From a virus: a stretch of DNA of 64,000 bases. The stretch is taken from the IMG/VR virus record IMGVR_UViG_3300027797_000013, positions 1 through 64,000 of that record; one strand, written 5' to 3'. Position 1 is the first letter of the stretch. Each line of letters opens with the position of its first letter. Under the pieces are notes generated by a model, which did no database searches, was not told the DNA's origin, and worked only from the letters and a program-made list of their open reading frames with translations. The position numbers and the translations under genes are program-made. This document shows, piece by piece, positions 31,962 through 40,971 of the stretch.

Positions 31962-32762
31962 TTAATTATTACAGAGTTTATTGAACTGAGTAATATTAAA
32001 AATAATATCTTCAAGCTGATCTTCATTGACTTCTGAATCGATAAGATCAGCTAAGAGCTCTTTAGGTTTAAAGGTCATTCCAATCTCTTGCAAGTACCTA
32101 ATACCCTTAAGACCAGCGACAACTGGATTTGAAGTATCTACACTACGAATACTATAATCACCCTTATACGCTCTCATCTCAATAGGTAATGAGCATCCTA
32201 GAAGATGGTGAGGCTTATTATAGTTCCAGTGACCATCACTCTTAAGCATATTAATTAGCTTAGTCCTCCCTTGTGCCATTCGAGTTAGCATTGCTCTCTG
32301 ATCTGTACTATCAGTATAAACAATTTTCTGGTACCAGGAGAAGTCAAACGAGATAGCAATATAGTCCGCATTCTCAGACATAAACTTATAACACTCTACG
32401 ATATCTTGATAGCTCTTACCTTGAACAGCACCAATCCAAAGACCTGGTAAGTCAGGATACAAATATTTAAAGCCTTTATACGAATCAATAGTAGCTCTCG
32501 AATCCTCAAGTACATCAGGTACAATAAAGCTAGTAGGTTTTAGCTCATCAATATAGTCTGCATATTTACCAGCATCAAAAGCAGTCTTGAGCTCAAAGAT
32601 AGAGTTATCAAGCATTACTTCATTACCCATTTGAAGACTCCTCTTGAAGAAGTTAAAGTACTCTGGGCTCTTATCAAACAAGTGAACCAAAGCGTATTGA
32701 TAATCGGTATGGTACGATACCTCATCTAGGATCGCAATAGGTGCTTCATGAGCTATTAACAT
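31962..32762 (-). CDS. dpdA: DpdA-like DNA guanine transglycosylase
   Basis: 266 residues. The TGT-like barrel shows VMLDNSIFEL (Asp52), FIVPDVLED (Asp83), WIGAVQGKSYQDIVECYKF, HHLLGCSLPIE (185-195) and SVDTSNPVVAG with Asp209, a candidate nucleophile. These blocks resemble short phage DpdA proteins, which swap guanine in DNA for a 7-deazaguanine. The zinc-binding Cys set of tRNA TGT is absent. It heads the operon: TATAAT stands six bases before the ATG and a TGAACTAC box lies just upstream. Which DpdA subfamily it belongs to needs an alignment. Confidence 0.75.
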   Translation of the reverse strand: MLIAHEAPIAILDEVSYHTDYQYALVHLFDKSPEYFNFFKRSLQMGNEVMLDNSIFELKTAFDAGKYADYIDELKPTSFIVPDVLEDSRATIDSYKGFKYLYPDLPGLWIGAVQGKSYQDIVECYKFMSENADYIAISFDFSWYQKIVYTDSTDQRAMLTRMAQGRTKLINMLKSDGHWNYNKPHHLLGCSLPIEMRAYKGDYSIRSVDTSNPVVAGLKGIRYLQEIGMTFKPKELLADLIDSEVNEDQLEDIIFNITQFNKLCNN

Positions 32763-32783
32763 ATTATAATTATATAGTAGTTC
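32763..32783 (-). promoter_or_regulatory. Promoter of the dpdA-queF operon
   Basis: Minus strand: GAACTACTA, then TATAAT (32769-32774), then exactly six bases before ATG 32762. The GAACTA box recurs before the helicase and 48766 genes. No late box, so expression before the late phase is expected. Confidence 0.6.
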
Positions 32784-32798
32784 ATTTCAAACACCAGT

Positions 32799-32806
32799 AT
32801 TAAATA
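32799..32806 (+). promoter_or_regulatory. Late promoter box for the hub cluster
   Basis: ATTAAATA, six bases, then ATG 32813. It lies back to back with the dpdA promoter. Confidence 0.55.
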
Positions 32807-32812
32807 TGGTAT

Positions 32813-33397
32813 ATGGATACAATTACTACAAGCGTAGGAGGTCTAATAAGTTCTGTAAACGATAAAGTTGATACTATTACGTCTGTCGCTAATGGCATTT
32901 TGTGTTTACCGTATATACTTACTGATGGGATAGGTGGTTTAATAAACACTGCTATTAATACGCTAGCTTCTACTCTTAAAAGTATCGCTGCTGGTCTTCA
33001 AGGTCTAATTAATTCAGTAGTAAAGTCTGTGATTGGCAAGATAGTAGGAGCTATAAAGAAATTGTTAGGTAAAATACTATCAGTTTTTGATATAATAAAG
33101 TCTTTAATTAATAAAGTAAAGTCTTTAGTTAATAAAATTAAAAGCGCTATATTTGAAAGAGAAAATTGTAAATTTGTTGCAGCTTCACTCTTTAAGTGTA
33201 TATTAAGTGAAGCAGCTAACAGCATTACAAAGAAAGAAACCGCTATTCCTGATATTACCTCGCTCATCGATTCTAAAACTCAATCTATAGCTGACAAAAT
33301 TACACAGCCTGGTGAATTAATTGATCGATATGTAGATAAAGCATCTAATATGGCATCACGAGCTACTACTGCGGTTAATTCTTTATCTTTATTTTAA
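32813..33397 (+). CDS. Hub-associated structural protein
   Basis: 194 residues. Long amphipathic helices with many Ile, Leu and Lys run from residue 1 to 115 (for example KSVIGKIVGAIKKLLGKIL), then two Cys (NCKFVAASLFKCIL) and a C-terminal helical region. No motif recognised. It directly precedes the gp5-like hub gene with no gap and has a late box six bases before the ATG, so it likely belongs to the baseplate hub or to a tape-measure-like or tube-lumen component. Confidence 0.6.
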   Translation: MDTITTSVGGLISSVNDKVDTITSVANGILCLPYILTDGIGGLINTAINTLASTLKSIAAGLQGLINSVVKSVIGKIVGAIKKLLGKILSVFDIIKSLINKVKSLVNKIKSAIFERENCKFVAASLFKCILSEAANSITKKETAIPDITSLIDSKTQSIADKITQPGELIDRYVDKASNMASRATTAVNSLSLF

Positions 33398-34072
33398 ATG
33401 AGTAAGTTACACGGTCTTTATAAAGGTGTTGTTGTTTTTGACAGTGATGTAGCTGACACAACGAACACATCTGGCGCAGCAGGTAGAGTTAAGGTTAAGG
33501 TTGAAGGTGTAAGTTATTCATCTAATAAATCTGAATCATATAGATTTCCTAGAGGTAGAAACGTTACTGGTGGTATACTACCTGAAAACATTGAATATCT
33601 TAATAGCTTTGAAACTTGGGCATATGTAAGCTCACCTGTTATGGGTGAAAGTTCTATGGGTAAATATAATGCATCGCGTGATGCAGCTAGTATATCAGAC
33701 TCATCGGACATATCCTTATTTGGTATTAACGGTAGCAATGGAACCCCACCTGCAGTACAGTTTAATCTTCATTCTGTATCTGATGCTTATGTAGCAGGTC
33801 CTGAAGCTTTAGGTACAACCGGTACTAATACATATGGTTACGGCTATTATTGTGATAATAGATCAAATTGTAGTAAAGGAGTATTTGCCATCCCTACTGT
33901 TGGAACACATGTTGTAGTACAATTCCTAAACGGCAGCAAAAACTTTCCTATCATAACTGGAGTTATAAATTCAACTGAAGATATAAAGACAATATTTGGA
34001 GCTGAGGGCAATGCTGGTCCTGGCTACCCTAACGCGTTCAGTAAGACAGTACAAACAATACCACAAGTTTAA
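33398..34072 (+). CDS. Baseplate hub protein, gp5 OB-domain-like
   Basis: 224 residues. HGLYKGVVVFDSD followed by AGRVKVKVEGV and, near the C-terminus, GVFAIPTVGTHVVVQFLNGS then FPIITGVINS is the OB-fold of gp5/VgrG hub proteins (P-x-x-G-x-x-V-x-V-x-F). T4 gp5 continues with a lysozyme domain and a beta-helix; here the gene stops after the OB domain and the needle is a separate gene. No lysozyme motif is visible. Confidence 0.75.
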   Translation: MSKLHGLYKGVVVFDSDVADTTNTSGAAGRVKVKVEGVSYSSNKSESYRFPRGRNVTGGILPENIEYLNSFETWAYVSSPVMGESSMGKYNASRDAASISDSSDISLFGINGSNGTPPAVQFNLHSVSDAYVAGPEALGTTGTNTYGYGYYCDNRSNCSKGVFAIPTVGTHVVVQFLNGSKNFPIITGVINSTEDIKTIFGAEGNAGPGYPNAFSKTVQTIPQV

Positions 34073-34074
34073 TT

Positions 34075-35298
34075 ATGGCAGGACCTAATGAAATAAATAC
34101 ATATCGAAATGAAGTAGTTTGGAACCATACAGCTGGAGCTATGGTATTTAACAATACTACTGGTCAAGAGACTGTTAGTATGGCTCATAGAGGCGGTGCT
34201 AGCTTGGTATTCGGCAATCAGACCTCATCTGAATTTCATCCTAACAATAAGCAATCGATCGTTCAAGGAGATAGATATAGCACCGTTAAAGGTGATAGAT
34301 ATGATATGACATATTATGATCGTGAAGACAGAGTATTAGGAGATTTAAAAATTATAACTGGATCACCAGCATTTATATATGGACCAGTTGCATCGATGTA
34401 TATCGAGAAGCAATCTGAGATAGCTGCTGCGCAGTGCTCACCTGAAGACGGTACAATGGGTATAGGTAATAATACAGGGGCAGAGATTGCACCAGGAGCT
34501 GATGTTGAATCTGTGATGTTAAAGAAAGAGAAAGAGTTGATAGAGGTAGCTCAGAATATGGGAGAAGGAGGTACCATACATCTTAATTCCTGCAAACATA
34601 TCAGTATTATAGCAGGTACAACATGCGCTAATTTTGATTCAGGTATAATAAAACCAGAAGGTAGAGTTGTAAGTAAGAGATATACCTACACTGGATTAGG
34701 ATCGTCACCTCAACTAGGTACTCCAGCACCTCCTACTACAGCTCCTATACAGCCAATACCTGTAGGTGTGAGTACGCTTGGTTCAATTAATTTAGAGTTA
34801 ACTCCTATACCTCACTATGAAGATGTTAATACTGCATCAACTATACCCTTTGGTGACATTACTTTAAACGCATCTACAAAGATAAACATGCAAGCTGGCG
34901 CTGGAGGCATAGACATTAAGTCAGCAGGGTCAATGAGATTTGGAGGCTCCGGTATGACTACTATAGGAGGCGCTCAGATCAATATAGGTGCAGGAAGCTC
35001 AGGGTCAGGTAAAGTTAAAGAAGAGCTGGGATGTGTTTATATATTCTCTAAGTATGCACAGATAAAAGGAGAGACTGGTGTTGGTATAAAGGCACCTGCG
35101 ACCATGATAGAATCAGAAGACGTTACTATAACTGGCAATACAATCATTAATGGCGACTTGGTTATAGGTAAAAATCTAATAGTAACTGGAAAAATTACTG
35201 CAGGTGAAGATGTAGTTGCAGGAGGTGTTTCACTGCGATATCATACTCATATAGTAGCAGGGACACTCGCACTAGCTCCTACACCAACATCTTTTTAA
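34075..35298 (+). CDS. Central spike protein, gp5C/VgrG needle-like
   Basis: 407 residues, two bases after the hub gene. The N-terminal NEVVWNHTAGAMVFNNTTGQ and MAHRGGASLVFGNQTS, HPNNKQSIVQGDRYSTVKGD are gp5-like strand repeats, and the C-terminal DINLNAST... to NTIINGDLVIGKNLIVTGKI pattern is a repeating beta-helix (VxGxxxxxGxx). GVSLRYHTHIVAG near the end is typical of phage spike tips. It probably forms the membrane-piercing needle under the baseplate. Confidence 0.75.
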   Translation: MAGPNEINTYRNEVVWNHTAGAMVFNNTTGQETVSMAHRGGASLVFGNQTSSEFHPNNKQSIVQGDRYSTVKGDRYDMTYYDREDRVLGDLKIITGSPAFIYGPVASMYIEKQSEIAAAQCSPEDGTMGIGNNTGAEIAPGADVESVMLKKEKELIEVAQNMGEGGTIHLNSCKHISIIAGTTCANFDSGIIKPEGRVVSKRYTYTGLGSSPQLGTPAPPTTAPIQPIPVGVSTLGSINLELTPIPHYEDVNTASTIPFGDITLNASTKINMQAGAGGIDIKSAGSMRFGGSGMTTIGGAQINIGAGSSGSGKVKEELGCVYIFSKYAQIKGETGVGIKAPATMIESEDVTITGNTIINGDLVIGKNLIVTGKITAGEDVVAGGVSLRYHTHIVAGTLALAPTPTSF

Positions 35299-35357
35299 GA
35301 TAGAAATAGTCTTTATATTACAAGCTAAGAACTAACTTGCTTAAGTAAAGATATCAC

Positions 35358-38300
35358 GTGAAAAAAATAACTCTTTTATATATAGTAGCTCTCTTATTTA
35401 CGTCAGTAGTTTGGGGAGCTGTATCCGACATAGTAGTTGGTCAACGCGCAGGTGGAAATCAAAGATTTGTACAACGAGTCGTTACCGGTACTGCAAATAC
35501 TTATAAACCAGTAGGATTCAGCAGCGATGGCACCTTCGAAGCCATATCACAGATCCGAGGAGCAACTCTTGGCACACCTGATGGTCTATCTAATATAGAT
35601 ATAACTACTAATGGAACTATAAGAATAACAGCGAACGGTACTAACTCTATTAATACATCTACACGTAAGTTGTTTAATAGCTCAGGTACAGAGACATTTG
35701 ACTGGAATAGTAATATCTTACAAGGCAATTGGATTGTAGGTGGCAGCTTTAAAGTAGGTAGTAAAATAGTAACCGGCAATGCTCTTGCTACTAATGCTAT
35801 CAACACTTCTGTAGAGCTAAATACAAAAACGGTATCTGCAAACACAACCTTTACTTTCAGCGCGACACCAGCTGTAGGTCAAGTCTTTGACCTTGACGTT
35901 AAAAATTCTGGCGGTTCTGAGATAACTATAACTATTCCCTCAAGTAAAGACGCTTCAACTGGAGCTAGTATTACGAGCCTTAATTTAATAGCTACAACAG
36001 GACGTAAGGTATTAAGTTGGAGATATGACGGTACAGACTATATTCTTACGCGTGTCGGCTCTGGTGCTGAAACTGTTTTCCCTCTTACAACGAATGTAGG
36101 CTTCGGGGGATTTAACGCCAGTAATATAGGTATTGTTACAGCTACTAACTTTGTTGGTGATGGTAGTGCAATAACAGATTTAAATGCAGCTGAACTCGTT
36201 GGCACTATACCTAGCTTGAGTACAGGACTATTAACTACTCAAAAAGCAAGAGCAGTAACACCAGTCGCTGGTGTATCTAATGTTATAGTAACAGATAACG
36301 GAGATACAACTATAACACTTAATGATGCTACTGAGACTCTTACCTACTCAAATACACCACCAGATGGAACAAGATTTGAATATACTCTAACTGGTCAGGC
36401 TACTGATACTACAGTTAATATACCTGAAACATACAGTAATGCTTTAGGTAATTTGAGATCGACTTTTACAGTTCCAGCGCTAAAGAATGCTAATATTGTA
36501 GTTAAGAGAGAAGCTGGTAGATATGTAATGTGGGGTGACCCAGTAACTATTACAGATTATCCAGCTAATACAACCCCTACTGTTGATGGTATATTAGAGG
36601 TAGATCAGAATGGAAGTACTCGTTCAACATTAGGTCAAATAAAAGCTTTAATGCTAGATACTCCAGTACTGACCGGAGGCGCATCTGTTCAAGGTATTTT
36701 AACTGCAACTACATTTAGTGGTAGCGGTGATGATTTAACTAATTTACCTGCTGACCAAATTGTTGGTACTCTACCTGACTTGGGTACTGGTATATTAACT
36801 ACTTCATCTTCTAAGAAAATCTTACCAGTAGCTGGAGTGTCAAATGCTATCAATACTGCTAACGGAGAAACTACAATTGCATTAGACGCTACAACCGAGA
36901 CTCTTTCATACTCTGCAACCCCCTCAACAGGTACATATTTTTCCTATACCCTTGAAGGTCATTCTGCAGCATCAGTAGTTACAATACCTTCAACTTACTC
37001 TTTTGCACTAGGCGGGTTTCGTACATCTTTTACTGCTCCAGCTAGTAAACCTACCTCAATTACAGTAAGAAGAGATGCAGGTCGATATATAATGTGGGGT
37101 GATCCAGTTGATATTGGAGATCTTTCTAATAATCTATCCCCTACTACGGCTGCTAAGTTAGAGATAGATCAAGGCTCAGGAAGCGAGTACATAACATTAA
37201 ATCAGGTTAAAACACTGACATCGACAAGTCCAACATTTACAGGTATTGTAACTAATTCAGGTGCTACTGCTAATACAGCAGCTGCTATGGCAGCTAACGC
37301 GATCGATGTAACACAAGAACTAAACACAAAGACAATTAGTGCTAATACTACTTTTACGTTTACCGGCACACCAGTAACTAATCAATGGTTTGGATTATAT
37401 GTTAAGAATACTGGCGGAACCGCTGTCATTGTAACTTTTCCAAATAGTAAGGATAGTGTTTCAGGAGCTAGTATTACAACATCAACAGTTACAGCTACAA
37501 CAGGTCGACAACATTTATACTGGAGATGGGACGGTACAGAGTATATAATATATAGAGGGACTGGTGACGGAACTTTATTATCAGGAGATCAAAATATTCA
37601 AGGAACGTTAACAGCTACTACTTTCTCAGGTGAAGGTACATTTCTAGATAATATACCAGGATCAGCACTAAACGGTCCGATACCAGACATTGAAGTAGAT
37701 ACTTTAACTACTGATAATGTTAGAGTTATAGTTCCAACAGCTATATCAAGCGGTACTATTGATGTTACGAAAGGGTGGTCATATAAGACTTTAACTTCTA
37801 ACCTAACAATTTCCTTTTCTGATACACCTGCCAACGGTACTATCTTATGGGTTGAGTTTATATGTGATAGTGTTGCTCGTCAAATAACTTTACCCACTGC
37901 TGTTTACTCAGATGAGAGAGGTTCTCAGGTTATAGATTTTACAGTTCAAGCTAATACCCGTCCACTTATATCGTTTATTAAATTAGCTGATGGCTGGAGA
38001 GCTCAAGGCATACCTACACAAATTAGTGATTTAGCTGCTGTTAATTCACCGGACACAACAGCATCAATAGAAATAGATCAGGGAACTGGTAGTAGAAGAA
38101 CAACTCTTGCCAACATAAAGACAGCCTTGTCTCTTGACACTAGCAGGACAGGTACTCACGCTACACCTAGTACAACAACTCCATTAAGTCCAACCTGGAC
38201 TGGACCGTCTCACACAGTTTATTATGGTGCAACTGGTACTATAAACTTACCTGCGGCTTCAGCATACGCTGATAAAGGCATTATAATTTATAATACTGGT

Positions 38301-38480
38301 AGCTTTACTATAACTGTTGATGCATCAGGTTCAGAAGTTATAGTAAGAGATGGAGCAGTACAGACCGGCGGCGTATCGTTCACTCTGTCAACCGGTGCAG
38401 GTAACTTCGTAAATCTAATATCAGACGGTATACGATGGATAACACTTGAATACAAAGGTACTTTAACACAAGGATCTTAA
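35358..38480 (+). CDS. Exported fibre-like protein with Sec signal peptide
   Basis: 1040 residues from a GTG start. Residues 1-20, MKKITLLYIVALLFTSVVWG, form a textbook Sec signal peptide, with cleavage likely before AVSDIVV. The mature part is fibre-like: FVGDGSAITDLNAAELVGTI is the same module as in the phage fibre at 25253. About 145-residue blocks repeat (EAGRYVMWGDPV, DAGRYIMWGDPV) and so do ELNTKTVSANTTFTF-type blocks. No other protein in T4-type tails carries a signal peptide. It opens a run of five exported proteins. Confidence 0.75.
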   Translation: MKKITLLYIVALLFTSVVWGAVSDIVVGQRAGGNQRFVQRVVTGTANTYKPVGFSSDGTFEAISQIRGATLGTPDGLSNIDITTNGTIRITANGTNSINTSTRKLFNSSGTETFDWNSNILQGNWIVGGSFKVGSKIVTGNALATNAINTSVELNTKTVSANTTFTFSATPAVGQVFDLDVKNSGGSEITITIPSSKDASTGASITSLNLIATTGRKVLSWRYDGTDYILTRVGSGAETVFPLTTNVGFGGFNASNIGIVTATNFVGDGSAITDLNAAELVGTIPSLSTGLLTTQKARAVTPVAGVSNVIVTDNGDTTITLNDATETLTYSNTPPDGTRFEYTLTGQATDTTVNIPETYSNALGNLRSTFTVPALKNANIVVKREAGRYVMWGDPVTITDYPANTTPTVDGILEVDQNGSTRSTLGQIKALMLDTPVLTGGASVQGILTATTFSGSGDDLTNLPADQIVGTLPDLGTGILTTSSSKKILPVAGVSNAINTANGETTIALDATTETLSYSATPSTGTYFSYTLEGHSAASVVTIPSTYSFALGGFRTSFTAPASKPTSITVRRDAGRYIMWGDPVDIGDLSNNLSPTTAAKLEIDQGSGSEYITLNQVKTLTSTSPTFTGIVTNSGATANTAAAMAANAIDVTQELNTKTISANTTFTFTGTPVTNQWFGLYVKNTGGTAVIVTFPNSKDSVSGASITTSTVTATTGRQHLYWRWDGTEYIIYRGTGDGTLLSGDQNIQGTLTATTFSGEGTFLDNIPGSALNGPIPDIEVDTLTTDNVRVIVPTAISSGTIDVTKGWSYKTLTSNLTISFSDTPANGTILWVEFICDSVARQITLPTAVYSDERGSQVIDFTVQANTRPLISFIKLADGWRAQGIPTQISDLAAVNSPDTTASIEIDQGTGSRRTTLANIKTALSLDTSRTGTHATPSTTTPLSPTWTGPSHTVYYGATGTINLPAASAYADKGIIIYNTGSFTITVDASGSEVIVRDGAVQTGGVSFTLSTGAGNFVNLISDGIRWITLEYKGTLTQGS

Positions 38481-38481
38481 T

Positions 38482-39243
38482 ATGAAACAACTACTAACAT
38501 ATATTACCTGCTTATTATGGATATGGGCACCATTATTACAGTCAGCACCGCTATCAGTATTTTTAGGAGGAGGCGTTATAACAGAGAGTTCACCACCTCC
38601 TGTTGTCTCTACTAATATATCATTTACTAGTTCCACAGCTGGTAGCTTTTCAGGTACAACAAGTCCTAATATAGCATACCCTGAGACCTTGGAAAATGAC
38701 ATCTTAATTGTAGTCTTAGCTGGTGATACAGCTACAAGTTCAAGTGGCACGCCTCCGACAGGATGGACTAAGCTAAATCAAGTAGAGCATGGCACTACTG
38801 GAAATATTCACATTTTTTGGAAGAGAGCTGCAGTAACACCAGTAACATCTGAAGTCTGGACCAATTTGTTATCTGCAGCTACAACAGGTATATTTGCCGC
38901 TCTAGGTTACCGCGGCTGTATAACAACCGACTCACCTATAGATGTTGGACTGACAGGTAGTCAGTCAGGCTCAATATCTTGGTCAACAGGCTCTATAACT
39001 ACAACAGGTACGGATCGAATGGCTATAGGTATATTCGGAGGTGATTTAGTCTCAGGTATATCCTTTACTTGGGGAGCAGGTATAACTGAAAGAATCGATT
39101 ATAATAATAACGGATTTGGTGCATTAACAATAGGAGATATATTAGTACCAGCCGCCGGCTCAGTTACTATGACTACAGCACCAACAATAAGTACAACCGG
39201 AGCACGAGCTATATACGCTCTAAAACCCATACCTGCTAGCTAA
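38482..39243 (+). CDS. Exported beta-sandwich protein
   Basis: 253 residues. The N-terminus MKQLLTYITCLLWIWAPLLQ is a likely signal peptide, though the Pro after the best cleavage site is unfavourable. The body (PTGWTKLNQVEHGTTGNIHI, FWKRAAVTP, ALGYRGC, then a final GARAIYALKPIP) is a beta-sandwich module found in phage and bacterial surface proteins of unknown role. It follows the exported fibre by one base, so the two are probably co-translated. Confidence 0.65.
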   Translation: MKQLLTYITCLLWIWAPLLQSAPLSVFLGGGVITESSPPPVVSTNISFTSSTAGSFSGTTSPNIAYPETLENDILIVVLAGDTATSSSGTPPTGWTKLNQVEHGTTGNIHIFWKRAAVTPVTSEVWTNLLSAATTGIFAALGYRGCITTDSPIDVGLTGSQSGSISWSTGSITTTGTDRMAIGIFGGDLVSGISFTWGAGITERIDYNNNGFGALTIGDILVPAAGSVTMTTAPTISTTGARAIYALKPIPAS

Positions 39244-39249
39244 AAGTAT

Positions 39250-40968
39250 ATGAATACATTTATTAAAAAACTATTATTTATTACTTTAGTTAGCTTAGTA
39301 ATAAATACTCTTAATGCAGCTAACTACTATGTTAGATTAGACGGTAATGATGCAAATACTGGTTTAGTGAATACAGCTGGAGGGGCCTGGCTAACAATAG
39401 TTAAGGCAAACAACACTGCTCAGCCTGGTGATACAATATATCTCGGCCCTGGTACGTTTCCTGGTGATCCTGAACTACTTACTGTACGGTCAGGTACCGC
39501 CTTAGCTAAAATTACCTGGATAGGGTCTGGTAAAGACATTACCTCTATAAGAGGCTTTAACTTTAAGCACTCTTATATAACTGTAAAAGACTTAACTCTT
39601 ACAGGTCCTAATAGAATATGGGAAAGCTTTGTCACTATCGAGGACTGTATACTAAGATATAGCTATTACTCGCAAATATTTTTTCAAGATGGAAATAATT
39701 ACGCTACACCGAATAATATTATAATACGTAACTGCGAGTCACAAGACGCCTCCGATCTTGCAAACGGTCAACCTGCTATGAGAATTACAGGTACAAATAA
39801 CTTAATAGAAAATATAACTTTTACTACTACAATAGGTGGTGCTGATGTGTTTCATATATTCGGATACAATAATATTATTAGAGGCTGCAAAATATATAAC
39901 TGGTTTTTAAGGCCAGGTTCTACAAATCATGTTGATATATATCAAACCTTTTCTAATAATGGAGAGTTTTCTATCGGACATTTAATTGAAAATAACTTTG
40001 CATATAACTGTACAACTACTCAGCTCGGTAATATAACTGATCTTAGAAATCCAAACGTCAATATTAGAGATTGGGTCTTTCGAAATAATATATACATAAG
40101 AGTTGATAGAGGCATTAATTTGTACTGTCCTGGATTTCTATTTTATAATAATACTTTTTTTGAAACTCCTTTAACACAAACATCTTGTGTTCGAGTTATA
40201 GCTTCAACTGATAGAGGTTCGGCTAATAATACAAAAATGTTTAATAATATATTTTACAAAGGTGGCGTCTCACCATCAAGTGTTAACAATGGATACTTTA
40301 TGATTGAACCTAAAGTCGGGTTTCCTATTACCGGGTTCGAAGCAGATTACAATCTGGTTATAGGTACAGGTGCAGGTACAGTAAAATCCGGAGTATGGGC
40401 CTCATATGGAGCTAATGTTAATTCTCTTAATGGTATTGATCCTCTTTTCGTGCAACCTATAAATCCATCAGAACCAGAGCATTTAAGATTATTAAATACC
40501 TCTCCAGCTATAGGCGCTGCTATTCCACGAAACGATTTATTTACAACAGACTTTTCTAATGTGACCCGCGGCGTTGGTTGGGATATAGGAGCATATGAAT
40601 ATGCAGCTGGTTCTGTACCGTCGGATATTGAAGCACCAGATCTTAACTCAGCAACAATAAATAGTCAAGGTAACCAACTCACTCTAAGTTTTAATGAATC
40701 AGTAGTTCTAGTTAACTCATCTCATTATAGTATAAGCGGACTGACTCTAGGCACTGCTACAGGTTCAGGTACAACATTTAATATACCTATTACACCTGCG
40801 GTAGGCGCTGGTCAATCAGTTAGCTTAAATTATACAGCTGGCACAACAGAAGATCCTGCAGGTAACAATCTACTATCCTTTACTAACTTATCTGTACAAA
40901 ATAACTCAATTATAATTACTACAACTAACGCAAAGCGTAAAGGATTACAGACTACAACTAGACCCTAA
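39250..40968 (+). CDS. Exported right-handed beta-helix protein
   Basis: 572 residues. Signal peptide MNTFIKKLLFITLVSLVINT then LNA, cleaved before ANYYVRLDGNDANTG, the classic start of secreted pectate-lyase-like beta-helix proteins. Repeating strands (NLIENITF, NIIRGCKIYN, VFRNNIYI, MFNNIFYKGG) build the helix, and GVGWDIGAYEYA closes it. From about residue 455 a 100-residue Ig-like module follows, then a basic tail KRKGLQTTTRP. It may bind or cleave polysaccharide outside the cell; no catalytic set is assigned. Confidence 0.75.
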   Translation: MNTFIKKLLFITLVSLVINTLNAANYYVRLDGNDANTGLVNTAGGAWLTIVKANNTAQPGDTIYLGPGTFPGDPELLTVRSGTALAKITWIGSGKDITSIRGFNFKHSYITVKDLTLTGPNRIWESFVTIEDCILRYSYYSQIFFQDGNNYATPNNIIIRNCESQDASDLANGQPAMRITGTNNLIENITFTTTIGGADVFHIFGYNNIIRGCKIYNWFLRPGSTNHVDIYQTFSNNGEFSIGHLIENNFAYNCTTTQLGNITDLRNPNVNIRDWVFRNNIYIRVDRGINLYCPGFLFYNNTFFETPLTQTSCVRVIASTDRGSANNTKMFNNIFYKGGVSPSSVNNGYFMIEPKVGFPITGFEADYNLVIGTGAGTVKSGVWASYGANVNSLNGIDPLFVQPINPSEPEHLRLLNTSPAIGAAIPRNDLFTTDFSNVTRGVGWDIGAYEYAAGSVPSDIEAPDLNSATINSQGNQLTLSFNESVVLVNSSHYSISGLTLGTATGSGTTFNIPITPAVGAGQSVSLNYTAGTTEDPAGNNLLSFTNLSVQNNSIIITTTNAKRKGLQTTTRP

Positions 40969-40971
40969 CAT

